In this document: positions 36,613 through 49,800 of the stretch, piece after piece
Numbering within the stretch: the first letter of the stretch is position 1
How the letters are laid out: every line of letters begins with the position of its first letter
Assembly: GCA_023846275.1 (NCBI GenBank)
Contig: JAIUJO010000071.1
Span: 1,355,498-1,419,497, forward strand
Length of the DNA: 64,000 nucleotides
From: Vanilla planifolia
Taxonomy: Eukaryota > Streptophyta > Magnoliopsida > Asparagales > Orchidaceae
Reading direction: 5' to 3'
Made by a program: the position numbers and the translations under genes
Notes under the pieces: generated by a model
What the model saw: only the letters and a program-made list of their open reading frames with translations
Told to the model about the DNA's origin: nothing
Database searches by the model: none

Positions 36613-36670
36613 TTCTCTTAAGTAATGTAATATAACAAAATATAACTGATATAAATTCCACATAAAAGAA
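36560..36670. repeat. Near-palindromic junction of inverted and forward arrays
   Basis: Left of about 36,612 the unit is inverted, right of about 36,618 it is forward. The reverse complement of the left side, 'taaagtattataatataa' then 'taatgaaatgtaaagg', lines up with the right side, 'ttaagtaatgtaatataa' then 'taactgatataaattcc'. Both arms meet at almost the same place in the unit, with only a few bases ('ttttctc') between. Confidence 0.7.
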
Positions 36671-39600
36671 GAATTAGAGTTATATAGTAATATAACAAAA
36701 TCAAAGAAAAATAATTTGAAAAACAATTTGTAAATTATTTGGAAAAAATATGTCCCAAGATTTTATGGAGATCGAGTGTAACACTCTCAACCAACAAATC
36801 AAATATAAAGCAAAGCATCTTATAAAGCATGTTAAAACCTTAAAAAAATAAAATATTTAAAAGTACAAAATGAATATTTAATTTTATCGGAGTCATTGAG
36901 ATGAGTCCAATGATGTCTGGTGCTTCTTGATTAAACCTTATTTTGAACTTTTAATAATTACAAAAATTAATAAGTATCAATAATAATTATCTTTTATATG
37001 AGAAAGTTGAATTCAAGGATTCGTTGGAGATTGAGCGTAACATCCTCGAGAGTTAAATCGGGTATGAGCGAAATGACATGTGAAGCAAGTTAAGAAATAG
37101 AAGAATAATTTTTTTACAAATATTAAATTGAACATTCAATTAGATAAAGCCCACTAAGTCGTATCCAATGATATTTGTTTCATCTTGTTATCACCCCACT
37201 CAAAAATATTTTAATTTAACAAAGATAATAACAATAAATAATAATAAGTTATTCTTATTATTTTATGTAAATCTAAATTAAATCTAAAACAACATAAATT
37301 TAAGAAATTTAAGATAACTAAATCAAAGTGATGAGGTCCCTTTAGAAGAAATTCAACATTACATAGTAATATGAAAAAAATAAAAGTGCATTATTTAAAG
37401 AAATAAGATAAATTATATGAAAATATTTTGGCCTAAGATACTATGTTGATAAGGTGTAACATCTTGAATCATTAAATCAAGTATGAATCAAAATATCTAT
37501 TAATGTGTGTCAAACCCCTAAAGAAAGAAAGCATTTTAAAAAATAAAATTGAATATTTATTTCAATAGGGCTAATGGAGACAAGCCAAATAATGTTTTTT
37601 AGTACATTGGACCTCAATTGGAATTACTGCAAATTTTTGAAATCAATAAGAATAAATAGGAAAAAATTATAATCTACTATTATGAAAATATATTCAAAAT
37701 ATGAAATGAGATAAATTGAAGCAATATAATATAATAAAAACAAAGTGAACTGAATGTCACATGAGGTGAGAATAAAAGCTATATAATAATATATCGAGGT
37801 AAAAGAAAAAATTTTAAAAAAATGAGATAAATTTTATTTGAAGTATATATTCCAAAATAAAAATAAAATCAAGCGTAACACTATCAATCATCAATTTATA
37901 TTCAAATTGAAAAGTCTAATAAAGCAAGCTAAACAAGAATTATCAAATATTTAAATATATAGAATTGAATATTTTTTAATAAAGCTCTTTAAGATGAGTA
38001 CAATGACATTTGTTTATATCACCACAAACTTATTTTGAATTATTATGAATTAAAAGTAAAGAAGCATAAATAATAATATTTTATTATTTTAGTATTTGGT
38101 GAATCTTAGTTAAACTAAAATAAGTTAAATCAAAGTAATGTAAATTAACTAAATAAAAGTGATGTAAAAGTCACATGAGAGGATATTTATATATTCATAG
38201 TAATATAATCAAATAAAAGCAAAATATTTATGAAAATGAGATAATTTGCACCAAAAATAGCTTTTTAAGATATTAAGTGATCAAGTGGAACATCCTTATT
38301 CATCAAATCAGGTATGAATTAAAATATGTCTTGAAGCATGTCAAAATTCTAGAAAAATAAATAATTTAAAGCTATAAAATAAAATATTTAATGTGACAAA
38401 ACTCATCAGAATGGTCCAATAGTCTTTGCTTCACCTCCATCACACAACACTTTGAATTATTAAGAATTACAAAGATAAATAAGATTAAATATTAAGTAAT
38501 TATTATTTTAATGTTAATTAAATATATTTAAAAAGTATAATAAGATATATTGGATCAATGTAACACTACAATATTAATACAATATAAATTTTACATTATA
38601 AAAGAATTAGAGCAATATAGTATGACAAAATTAGAGTAAAACATTTGAAGAAATAGAATAAATTATTAGATAAAGTTTAATTTGAAGATTCTAAGATTAA
38701 GAGTTACATCCTCAACTATCAAATCATGTATGAATAAAAATAGCTCAATAAATATGCCAAAACTCTCAAAACATATATCTAAAAATGTATAAAAAATTGA
38801 ATATCTAATTGGATGAAGCTCATCAAGATGTGTCTAAGGACATCTTATTTTCTATGATAAGATGTAATTTCATATTATTGTAAATACAAAATAATAAATG
38901 TGATTTGATTTTAACAAATTAATTTTTTAATTTGAAGTAAATATGAATTTTGCTTAAATGACATAAATTAAAAAAGGTAACATAATGAAACCAAAGATGG
39001 AGCTCATCGAAATGAGTTTTGGGATTTTTTTTGAACAGATATAGCTTATAATTATTGTGAGTTAAAAAATAATTAAGCATAAATTATACAGAAAAACAAT
39101 ATTTTATAATTATAAATTAAGTTTAAAATAGATAATTTAAAACAATGTAATATGACTAAATCAAAACAATGTAAACAACACATGAGTGGAGATTTAGGAT
39201 TGCATAGTAATATAACCAAATCAAAGACAAACATTTTAAAAATTAAGAAAAAAATATCTGAGAAAGTTGCATTCCTAAATACTAAAGTCATCGAGTGTAC
39301 TAGCTTTGATTGTCAAGTTTGGCTTAAATTAAAATGTGCTATAAAACATGCTTAAAGCCTAAAAAACAAATTATTTAAACATATAAAAATGACTAAGTAA
39401 TTTGATATTACATGTCAAGATGAGTATAATAATATTTTTTATATCTCCATTGGATCTAATTTGGAATTGTCACAAATTAACAAAATAAATAAACATAAAA
39501 AGTAATAAATTATAATTTTAAAATTTAGTAGAATATAGTTTAAAGCCAAAATAAGATATATTTAAGAAATGAGACAAAATAAAATGAAGGTAATGTAAAA

Positions 39601-41785
39601 GCTCAAAAGAAAAGAGATCTAGCATTTTATAGTAATTAACCAAATAAAAGTTAAAAATTTGAAGGAATGTGATAATGTTTTGAGAATATATGTATTCCAA
39701 GTTACAAATGAGATTGAGAGTAAGTTCACTTTGACAATAATCCAAAAGATGGAATAATATATTATTTAAAAAAAATTTAAACTAGTATTTAATATGATAA
39801 TGCTCATCGAGATGTGTCCAACGATATTTGTTTCTTCTTGTTGGACGTCATTGGGAATTATTGCAAATTAATAAATTAAATATGCTTGATGGAAAACAAA
39901 TTATTGTTTTTGTATTTTAAGTAAATTTAAGTTAAAGTAAAAATGATAGAAAAGAATTAATTCAATATAACTAAAAAAAGTTGAAGCAAAAGTCGCATAA
40001 GAGGAAATTTCGACTAAGATAATAACATATCCAAATTAAAAAAAAATTTGATCAAATAAGATAAATTGTATAGGATATTTGCACGTTTAGATATTAAGGA
40101 GATCAAGTGTAACCTTCTCAACTATCAAATATATTATTAATTGAATTACCTTGCAAAGCTTGCTAATAGCTTTGAAAATAAATATTAAAAAATTATAATA
40201 AATATTTATTTCACAAAGTTTGTTGAGATGTGTCAAACAATGTATTCTTGTCTCTTTTAGATTTTGTTTAGAATTATGGAGAGTTACCAAAATAAATAGG
40301 TATAAATAATAACAAACTATTATTTTATTGTTATCTAAATATGTATTAAAAACTGAATCAAAGAAGTTGAAGAATGTAATATTATCAAATCGAAGCAATG
40401 TAAAAGTTAGACAAGAAGAGATTCAAATTTTATTGTAATATCACAAAATCAAAGAAAAAACTTCGAAGAAATGAGATAAAGTTTATTAGAAAGTTGGATT
40501 TTGTTAATACCAAGGAGACCAAGTCTAATAGGCTGAATCATTACGTCAAATAAAAATGAAAGAGTCTCCTAAAGTATGCAAAACCCATACAAAATAATTT
40601 TTTTTAATTTTTATTAGGAATAAGAAATTATATAGAGCTCATCAACACGAGTCTAATGATGCTTGCTCTATTTTGAATAGACCTAATTTGAAATTACTCA
40701 TATTCACAAAAGTTAATTTTCGTAAATAATAAAAACAAAAATTATTTTTATCTTAAGTAAATATATGATAAAACTAAAATAACATAAATTTCAACTATGT
40801 AGTATGGCACAATCAAAGACATATAATGGTCACACGAGAGAAAAAGTAAACTTAAATACTAAGATAAATAACTTACAATAAAAATTTAATGAAATGAGAC
40901 AAATTATATGGTAAACCTGCATTCCATGCTAAGGACAAAAAGTATAACATTTTTTATTGCCAAATTAGGTACAATTCAAAATACCCAAGAAACCATGCCA
41001 AAATAAAAGAAAATAAAATTATTTAAAAAATAATTTAATGTTAATTTGATAAAGCCTATAGGGATCAGCCTAATAACATTTATTTTGTCTCAACCAAACC
41101 TCATTTTTAATTACTGAGAATTACTGTAGCAAATAATTATAAATAATAATAAACTATTATTTGAATAATATATAAATATGTAATAAATTCAAAATGATAT
41201 AAATTAAAAACAATATAATTTAACGAAATAAAACCTACATTGGCACAAAGGAGGATAATTAGAAATACATTGTAATAAAAGAAAATTGAATTAAAAATTT
41301 GAGAGATTAAGATGAATTGTACGAAAATATTACATTCCAAGATACTAAAGAGATCAAGTATAACATCTTCGATTGTCAAATATGGTGTAAATTTAAATGT
41401 CTCATTAAACAAGCCTAAACCCTATGAAAATAAAATTTTTAAAGATATACAAATGAATAATTAATTTGAAAGAGCTCGTCAATGGGAGTCATTAATGCTT
41501 GTTTTATTTCCTTTGAACCTTTGTTGGAATTATTGCAAATTAACAAAGTAAATAAGCATAAAAAGTAATAAATTGTAATTTTATTATTAAGTAAATATAT
41601 TTTAAACTTGAAATAGAATAAATTGAAGCAACGAGGCATAAATAAATCAAAGCAATGTAAAGGTTTGATGACAATAGAATAAGGGTTTTATCGTAATTAA
41701 TGAAATGAAGGTAGAAAATTGGAAAAAATAGGATAAGGTTTACGAGAAGTATGTATTCCAAGATACGAAGGAGATTGACTATAAT
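36618..41785 (+). repeat. ~418-bp tandem repeat array, forward block 2
   Basis: Forward units start at about 36,618 with 'taagtaatgtaatataac'. Marker spacing in the best part is 40,230, 40,650, 41,066, 41,485: 420, 416 and 419 bp, which sets the unit length. A short unit (about 258 bp) occurs near 36,905-37,163. Several short frames on the minus strand are all inside repeat units and not genes. Confidence 0.9.
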
Positions 41786-41857
41786 ATCATCGATCAGGGG
41801 TCCTTTTATTATTTAGTTAACAATCATAACTATGGCCTTTTACATTTAAATGTGTCA

Positions 41858-42014
41858 AATGATGATTCTCTTGTAAGCTAATTATATAATTATGTGGATC
41901 AACTACAGCTGACAAGAGAATCATCATTTGCCATTATAATTATGTGGATCAACTACAGCTGACAAGAGAATCATCATTTGCCATTATAATTATGTGGATC
42001 AACTACAGCTGACA
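41858..42014. repeat. 50-bp perfect tandem repeat with a hairpin
   Basis: 'tatgtggatcaactacagct' starts at 41,891, 41,941 and 41,991, so the period is exactly 50. The first two units (41,891-41,990) are identical, and the third matches for 24 bases before it diverges. The segment 41,858-41,879 ('aaatgatgattctcttgt', 'a', 'agct') is the reverse complement of 41,908-41,929 with one mismatch, and again of 41,958-41,979. This makes a stem of about 22 bp and a loop of about 28. Such identity contrasts with the strongly diverged surroundings. Confidence 0.9.
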
Positions 42015-42024
42015 ATATTCATTA

Positions 42025-43330
42025 CGTATTTTAGTTTACTTTCATCAGTTTCTCGAGTTATTTGCATGTACACTTTAGTTTAAATTATCTGAAGATCATT
42101 TGATAGTTTTTTTTAAATAGTTTTTAATGATATTAACTATAAGTCATCTCTTTAGCCATCTAATAATTGCACTAGTGTAAAATTTTGTTAAACATTTCCC
42201 CAAATAGCTTAAAATATAGGATTTGGGCATTTTCGTCACAACCTGCCGTAATTACATCCATTGTTAAGTTGTTGCTATCATTCACTAGACCTATACCAGC
42301 TTCTAAATTTGATAATAATTTCAACCTACTTAGATTTGAACCATGAATGCATCGACTCGTCCACAAATGTTGATTTTCGCTAACACCCGCACAACTCTAA
42401 ATGTCAAACATAAGGCATCACGTGCCTTTGTGCACACTCCACACCAGTTGTGCTACCCAATGAAATAAAACTCGAAGAATCACTTACCAATCAATCTACA
42501 TGGCAGCAACCACCCAACCCACTACCTCACCGCTCGTTATTACTACTGCCTATAATGCAAATCCTACTTTGGAACTACTTACATTAACTAAGTTTGTAAT
42601 CTTTTAAGTACATTTTTAGTTTTGTTTTAGCAAAATTCAAACTATGTTTTTTGTAATTTTTGGTGATCTTTGGAATTGCAATATGTCCTCTATATTTCCA
42701 AAATACAACCCTTAGTATTATTAAGTTAGCAAAATTACTGTTCTACTTTTGAGATCTTTATAAGTCAAGATCTTTGTCTTTTTTGTATGGGATGAAAATT
42801 TTTTATTGGAGGAACAAACAGATACCACCAAGCAGTTTTTATTCAAACCTAATGTGTGCAACTAATCAAACATTGTGATTCGAGATGTGGCCTAAGAAGG
42901 TAATCGAAAGACTCAAAAGTGGAGCTTCTGACCCATTAGCCAATATCCTTAATACTAGTAGGTCACTAGGATAGTTCTTCATTCCTTTACTTCAAATTTT
43001 GGGAACCTTAATCACCACAACCTACTTTTTCATTAGCACATGTGATCATATGATTTCTTGTTTCTCCTTCCAAGAACTCCACTTATGTGTGTAGCATAAC
43101 ACTTCACTAATAATATGAATAGTTTGGTGCATGTTGTTCAAACCACTTCTACTATATGTTTAGACCTCTCATGATTAAAATTTATGCAAGTCATTAATAT
43201 CTATGAAAGTTATTACTTGGTGAAAGATCTTAAGATTATGTATCCTAGACCTATAACACCTTCAGATAAGCCTATATATGAGTATATGATTAGAACTTAA
43301 GTATTTCTCAATTATTTATGACTTAAATAG
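42025..43330. repeat. Unclassified ~1.3-kb dispersed repeat, copy B
   Basis: Partner of 28,864-30,165; see that entry for landmarks. Forward array units lie on both sides (before 41,785 and after 43,380), so this copy was inserted into the array and behaves like a mobile element. The insertion may include the 50-bp repeat and begin near 41,805. Frames in the two copies do not agree and stops are frequent. It contains a 'catcacgtgc' word with a CACGTG core, also kept in copy A. Confidence 0.75.
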
Positions 43331-43379
43331 GCATTCGTGTATCTTCCAAACATAGATAGATGCTCCATTAGGAGATTTA

Positions 43380-46300
43380 GAGACAGAAGGAAGACATGAA
43401 ATGTTAAAAAAAATCTAACACGAAATAAAAATTAATTATAAAAAATTATTATCTAATTTAATTAACTATATATTAAATCTAAAATGAGAACAATTGGTAC
43501 AATGTAATATAAAAATTAAATGTGATGTAATAATCACATTAAACAAGAATTAGAGTTGCATGCCATATACTCAAATCAAAGCTAAAATTTTAAAGAAATT
43601 AGATAAAGCGTATAAGGAAGTAACATTATAAGATATCAAGGAGATCAAGTGTAACATATGTAACTATCAAATATGTTGTAAATAAGAAAAGCTTTTAAAA
43701 CATGACAAAGCTTAAGAAAAAATACTAAACATACAAAATGAATATGTGATTTAATAAAACACATTGAGTTAGTCCAAAAACACTGCTATCATCTTAAATA
43801 GACCTCATTTTGAATTTATGAGGAATACTATAGTAATTATAAGAAATAATAATAAATTACTTTTAATATTAATTACATATTGAAGCTAAATTAAGATGAT
43901 CTAAAGTAATGTGCTGTAAATTAATTAAAGTCATATAAAGATCTCACAAAATCATATTTAGAGTTACATAATATAATAACCAAATTAAAGTGAAAATTTT
44001 GATTAAATGAGAAAAATTAAACTAGAAATTTTCATTCTAAGGTATAAAAGAGTTATGGTGTAACAACCATGATTATCAGAAAAGATGAGATTCATAATGT
44101 CTCATAAAGATTGCCAAAATCTTATATAATGAAATATTTAAAAAATAGAAATATTAATTATTAATAAGATAAATATTATCAATACAAGTCCTATCAAATT
44201 AATTTTTTGTTGATTAGAATGTAATTAACATTGCTATGGATTACCGAAGTAAGCATAACTAAAAAATAAATTTTTCTTTTAATACAAAGTAAACATATGA
44301 TTATGGTATAATGATATAAACTAAAGTAGTGCAATATAATATAATCAAAGCAATGTAACGGTTAGATGAGGGAAGACTTAAAGTCACATAGTAGTACGAC
44401 CAAATAAAATAAAAACACAAGAACAAATAATATAATTATGTGGGAATGTTGGATCCCAAGATGCTAGGGCATCAAATGAAGCATCCTCGATCATTAAACA
44501 AGGTAAAAATCAAAAGGACTTTTAAAGCATACTAAAATATTAAAAAATGGAAAAATTAAAAAGGTATACAAGATTTTTTAATTGGATAGTTCTAATCAAG
44601 CTATGTCTAATGATATTTTTCATCTTAGTTTGAGCCTCATTGAGAGTTATTAGAATTGCCATCATAAATAATAATATATTGTTATTTGAATATTATGTAA
44701 CTATATAATAATGTAGAAATAGGATAAATTGAAGTAACATAATATAACAAAATAATTATGAAGTAAAGGTAACATGTAAGAAGATTTAGAGTTATGATGT
44801 AATATAACTAAATGAAAGCGAAACTTTTTGAGAAAACTAGTTAAGTTGTACAAGGAAGTTGCATTATATGACATTAAATAGATGAAATGTTAAATCATCA
44901 ATCATCATATTTTGAATGAATTAAAATAACTTGTAAGGCATGAAAAAATACTATAAAATAAAATATTTGAAAATGTAAAAAAATATTTACATGGATAGAG
45001 CTCATTGAGACATGTCCAATAATATTTTATTAATCTCATTGAAATCTTACATAGATTATAATGAATTAACAAAATGAAAATATAAATAATAACAAAATAT
45101 TATTTTAATATTAAGAATAAATATATGAATTTATAATGAAATAAATTTAATTGATGTTATTTAATTAAATCAAGGTGATTTAACTCCCGCACAAGAAGCG
45201 ATTTAGGATTACAGAATAATACAATAAAGTTTAACTGAAAAATTTAACAAAGTGAGATAAATTGTATAGAGAAAATGCATTTCAAGATACTATTGATATT
45301 GATTAAAGCATCACCAAACGACAAAGTAGAAAAAAATAAAATATATTTGTAAAATGTACCAAAACTAATGCAAATAGTTTATTTTAAAGAATATTAAAAA
45401 AGAACATTTAATAAAATGGAGCTCCTCAAGATGCATTTGATGAGCATTCTTTCATTTGCATTACATTTTGTTTCGAATTATTAAGAATTACAAAAAAGAA
45501 TAAGTTGATAAAAACAAATTTTTATTTTAAAATTAAGTATAATTTATTAAAGTGAAAATGCAAAAAATGATATAAGGTAATATAATGAAATGAAAACAAC
45601 ATAAAAGTCCCAAGAGAGGAGATCTAAAATTACATAGTAATATATCAAAATCAAAGCAATGAAAGGTAACATAAGAAAAGATTTGCTACTCCAAACTAGT
45701 ATTACCAAATTAGAGAAATTATTCTAAAAAAATAGATAAATTTTGCAATAAATTAGAGAAAAAAATCTAAAAAAATAGATACATTTCATAATACTATCGA
45801 GATCAAATGAAACATCTTCAAATGTGAAATAAGATATGAATCAAAATGCCTCACAAAACATGCCAAAATCATAGATAATGAAATTTAAAATATTAAAATA
45901 AATACATTTTGTTAGATAAAGTGCATCAATATGAATACAAATGAGGTTCGTGTTGTCTGGATTGTACCTCATTTAGAATTATTACAAATTATGAAACTAA
46001 GTAACTACAAATAATAATATGTCACTATTTTAATATTAGACAAATATATAATATAAAATAAATAATAGCAATTAAATTAACGTAATATAACCCAATCATA
46101 GGAATTAAGGGTTACATTAGAGGAGATTTAGAGTAACATAGAAATATAAAGAAATAGATGCCAAAAGTTTAAAAAACTTAGAAAACTTATATGAGATAGT
46201 TGCATTAAAAATGTTAAGCTCAACAAAATATAAAATTAAAACAAAAATATTTAAAAATATGAAAATTAATATTTAACTCAACATATCTCTTTAGGAAAGT

Positions 46301-46555
46301 TTAACTACATTTTTTTATCCCCATTGGAACTCATGTAAAATTACTACAGATGACCAAAGGAAAGAAAAACAATTATAATGAATTATTATTTATATATGAA
46401 GTAAATATAAATTAAAGATAAAAGGAATAAATTTAAGTAATATAATATAAAAAATAAACATGATGTAATTGTCACACGAGAGGAGAATTTTTTATTTCAA
46501 AGTAAAATTTTCAAATAAAAGTGATAATTTTAAAGAAATTAGGTAAATGTGTAGG
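43380..46555 (+). repeat. ~418-bp tandem repeat array, forward block 3
   Basis: Continuation of forward block 2 after the 1.3-kb insertion. Units are again recognisable ('gatcaagtgtaacat', 'aattatatagagctc', 'agagttacat'). It ends at about 46,555 with 'gtgtaggaaagttatt'. Confidence 0.85.
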
Positions 46556-46807
46556 AAAGTTATTACTATGTAACTCTAAATCTTCTCTTATGTGACCTTT
46601 AGGCACTTTGACATGGTTGTGTGTATTTCTTTAATTTTTTTTCGCTTTTTTCTTTAATATAAGTTCACATATTTAAAAAATAATATTATTATTATTTATG
46701 CTTATTTAAATTTGGAAACATAAAACTCTAAATGAGATCTGATTGAGATGGAACATATGTCATTAGACTCGTCTTAATGAGCTCTATTAAATTACTATCA
46801 TATATAA

Positions 46808-46847
46808 TTTGATAATATAAGATTTAATTTGATAATATAAGATTTAA
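46808..46847. repeat. 20-bp perfect tandem duplication
   Basis: 'tttgataatataagatttaa' occurs twice in direct contact. It lies within an inverted array unit and looks like a recent slippage or short duplication. Confidence 0.9.
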
Positions 46848-49800
46848 ACATGCTCTCCTTAGTATCACTAAATGCAAGTTTTCCATGTAATTTATCAAAT
46901 TCCTTTAAATGTTTAATTTTGAATTGGATATATTACTAACAAAATCTTAATCTTCTCCCTTATGTCATTTAGGTCTCTTTCTTTTCTTAACATTAAATTA
47001 CTTCAATTTATCATAATTACACCTTGATACATACTTTTGTAAAATTAAAATCATAATTTAATTAAATTATCCTTTCTTAATATGGTAATTGTTTGTAATT
47101 GCAAAAGAGGCATATCAAAAATCAAAATAGTTTCCTTGGTCAATTCTCTATGAGTCTTATAAAATTAATTTTCATTAGTATACTTTTTAAGTATTTTTTA
47201 TTCTATATTTTGGGAAACATTATGCATCAATTTGATTCCCACCACATTTGATGATCTTGTATGGTAGCCTTAAACTCTTTAGCAACTTGAACATAAAAAT
47301 TTCTCAAATAATTTATCTCATCACTTGAATGTTTTCACATTAATTTAGATAAATTATCATGTAACTCTAAATCTTCACTTGTGTGACCATTAAATCACTA
47401 TGATTAGTCTATATTGTGTTTTTTTTGTTTGTCATTTTAATTTTTATTATATGTTTACTTAACATAAAAATAATTTATTATTATTTGTGCTTACCAATTT
47501 TTGAAATTCACAGTAACTACAAACGAGGTCCAATCAATAGAAGACAAATGTCATTAGGCTCACATCAATAAGCTTTATATAATTAAATAATCATTTTTAT
47601 TTTTTATATCTTTTATTTTTTAAGTATTTCATTTTTTTCCTTATTTAACATACTTTTGGGGCCATTTTCCTTTGAATCTAATTCGATTATCAAGGATATT
47701 ATAATCTATTTCAATATCTTGGATTACTAATTTTTGATACGATATTTATTAATCCTTTAAATGTTTTGCTTTTATTTAGTTATATTAATATTTAATTATA
47801 AATTTCTTATACTATCACCATTACATAATTTTCATTTAGTGATATCATATGTCTTCAAGTTATCTAATTTTAGCTTTAAAATATATTTACTTATTATTAT
47901 AAGATTAACTTTTTTTTATATATGTTTGTTTCCTTTGTTAATTATTTCCTTTGTTAACCTAAAGTAATTCCAAACAATGTCTGACTAATTAAACTAAACA
48001 TTGGTCGACTCATCTTGATGTGCTCAATATAATTTAATATTAAATTATATATTTTTTTAAAATTTATTTTCTAGCGTTTTGGTACACTTTGCGAGACATT
48101 TGGTTCATAACTGATTTAATTGTCAAAAAGTTTATACTTGATTTTCTTATTATAATAGAATGTAACTTTCATGTTAAATGTATCTTATTTCTTCAATTGA
48201 TTTGTATTGATTTGGTTATATTACTATGCACTTAAAATTTCCTCTCGTATGACCTTTAAATCACTTTGAATTTATTACACTACATTGCTAAAATTAGGTT
48301 TAGCTTAGCATTATGAAATATTTACTCAATATTAGAATTATAATATATTATTATTTATGATTAAATACTTTGAAATTTAAATTATTTAAAGTTAATATTT
48401 AAATAAGAAGAAAAATATGCCGTTAGACTCCTCTCGATCAACTCTATCAAATTAAATATTTATTTTTATATTTTCAAATATTTTTTTTATTATGATTTAG
48501 GCATGCTTTGTTAGGTATTCAATTTGTAGATGATTTATTGATCATGGATTTCACATTTAGTCTTCTTCATATCTTGCATGTAACATCTTAAAAAATTTAT
48601 CTCATTTCTTAAAAACTTTCACATTGATTTGATTATATTACTATCAAAATATTAGTCTCCTCTTGTTTAGCAATTACTTTGCTTTTATTTAGTCGTATTT
48701 CATTACTTCAATTTAAGAAAATTCAACTTTGTAGTTTATATTTGCCTAATATTTTAATAATAAATTTTCATTCTTTGTGCTTACTTTCTTTGGAAATTTA
48801 CAGTAATTCTAAATGAGATTTGATTGAGACAAAACAAATATCATTTGAATAAAGTCATTGACCGTTATCATATTAAACTTTTCACAAACTTAATGAGACA
48901 TTAGATTTTTACATGATTGGATAATTGGGAATTTTATTCTTGATCACATTAGTATCTTATAATGAAAATTTCATGTATAATTTATCTCATTTCAACACAT
49001 TTTTCAACATTATTTTGGGTTTTTATCTTTAAGAGTCTCATTTATGTCACTTTTTTCTGGTTATATTTATATTAACTTTGATTTAGATCATTTAATTATT
49101 AATATATTTCAGCATATTAAAATAAATTTTTTATTATCATTTAGGCTTCCTTAATTTTGTAAATTAAAATTTATTATAAACAAGTTTCGATCAAGTTGCA
49201 ACCAATGTCATTGGACTTATCTTGGAGTTTTATTTTTTTTTGTTAAATATTCCTTTTCATACTTTTTCAATATTTTATTTCTAAATATTTTGGCATTATT
49301 TATAACATAATTTTTCTTTTTCCATATTTAATAATTAAGGATGTTTCACTCATTCCTTATAATATCTTTGGTTGTAACTTTTTAAAAAAATATAACTAAC
49401 TTGTTCACAATTTTCACTTTAATTTGATAATATTACTATGAAACTCTAATTCTTTTCTCTTGCAACCTTTATAAGATGTAGATTTAGTAATGTTACATTA
49501 TTTAAAATAATCTTGTTTCAAATTTATTTTTATATTTTTAAATATTTTATTTTCTAGTATTTTTAATATATTATGAGAAATTTAGATTCGTACGGTACAT
49601 ATAAACAAGTATGATACACTCAGACTTAGTTTCTTTGAATGCAAATTTGTCATGAAATATACCTCATTTTTTCAACTCTTTCATTAAGATTTGGTTAAAT
49701 AAATATGAAACTCTATTTCTCTTCTTATTTAACATTTACATAACTTTGATTTAGTTATATTGCATTGCTTCACTTTATTTAATATTAATTATTACATATT

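Noticed and set aside
40087..41761. Several minus-strand frames of 66-103 codons with Ile/Leu/Phe/Tyr-rich products
   Set aside because: They lie in units of the tandem array and recur in similar places of other units only when stops happen to be missing.
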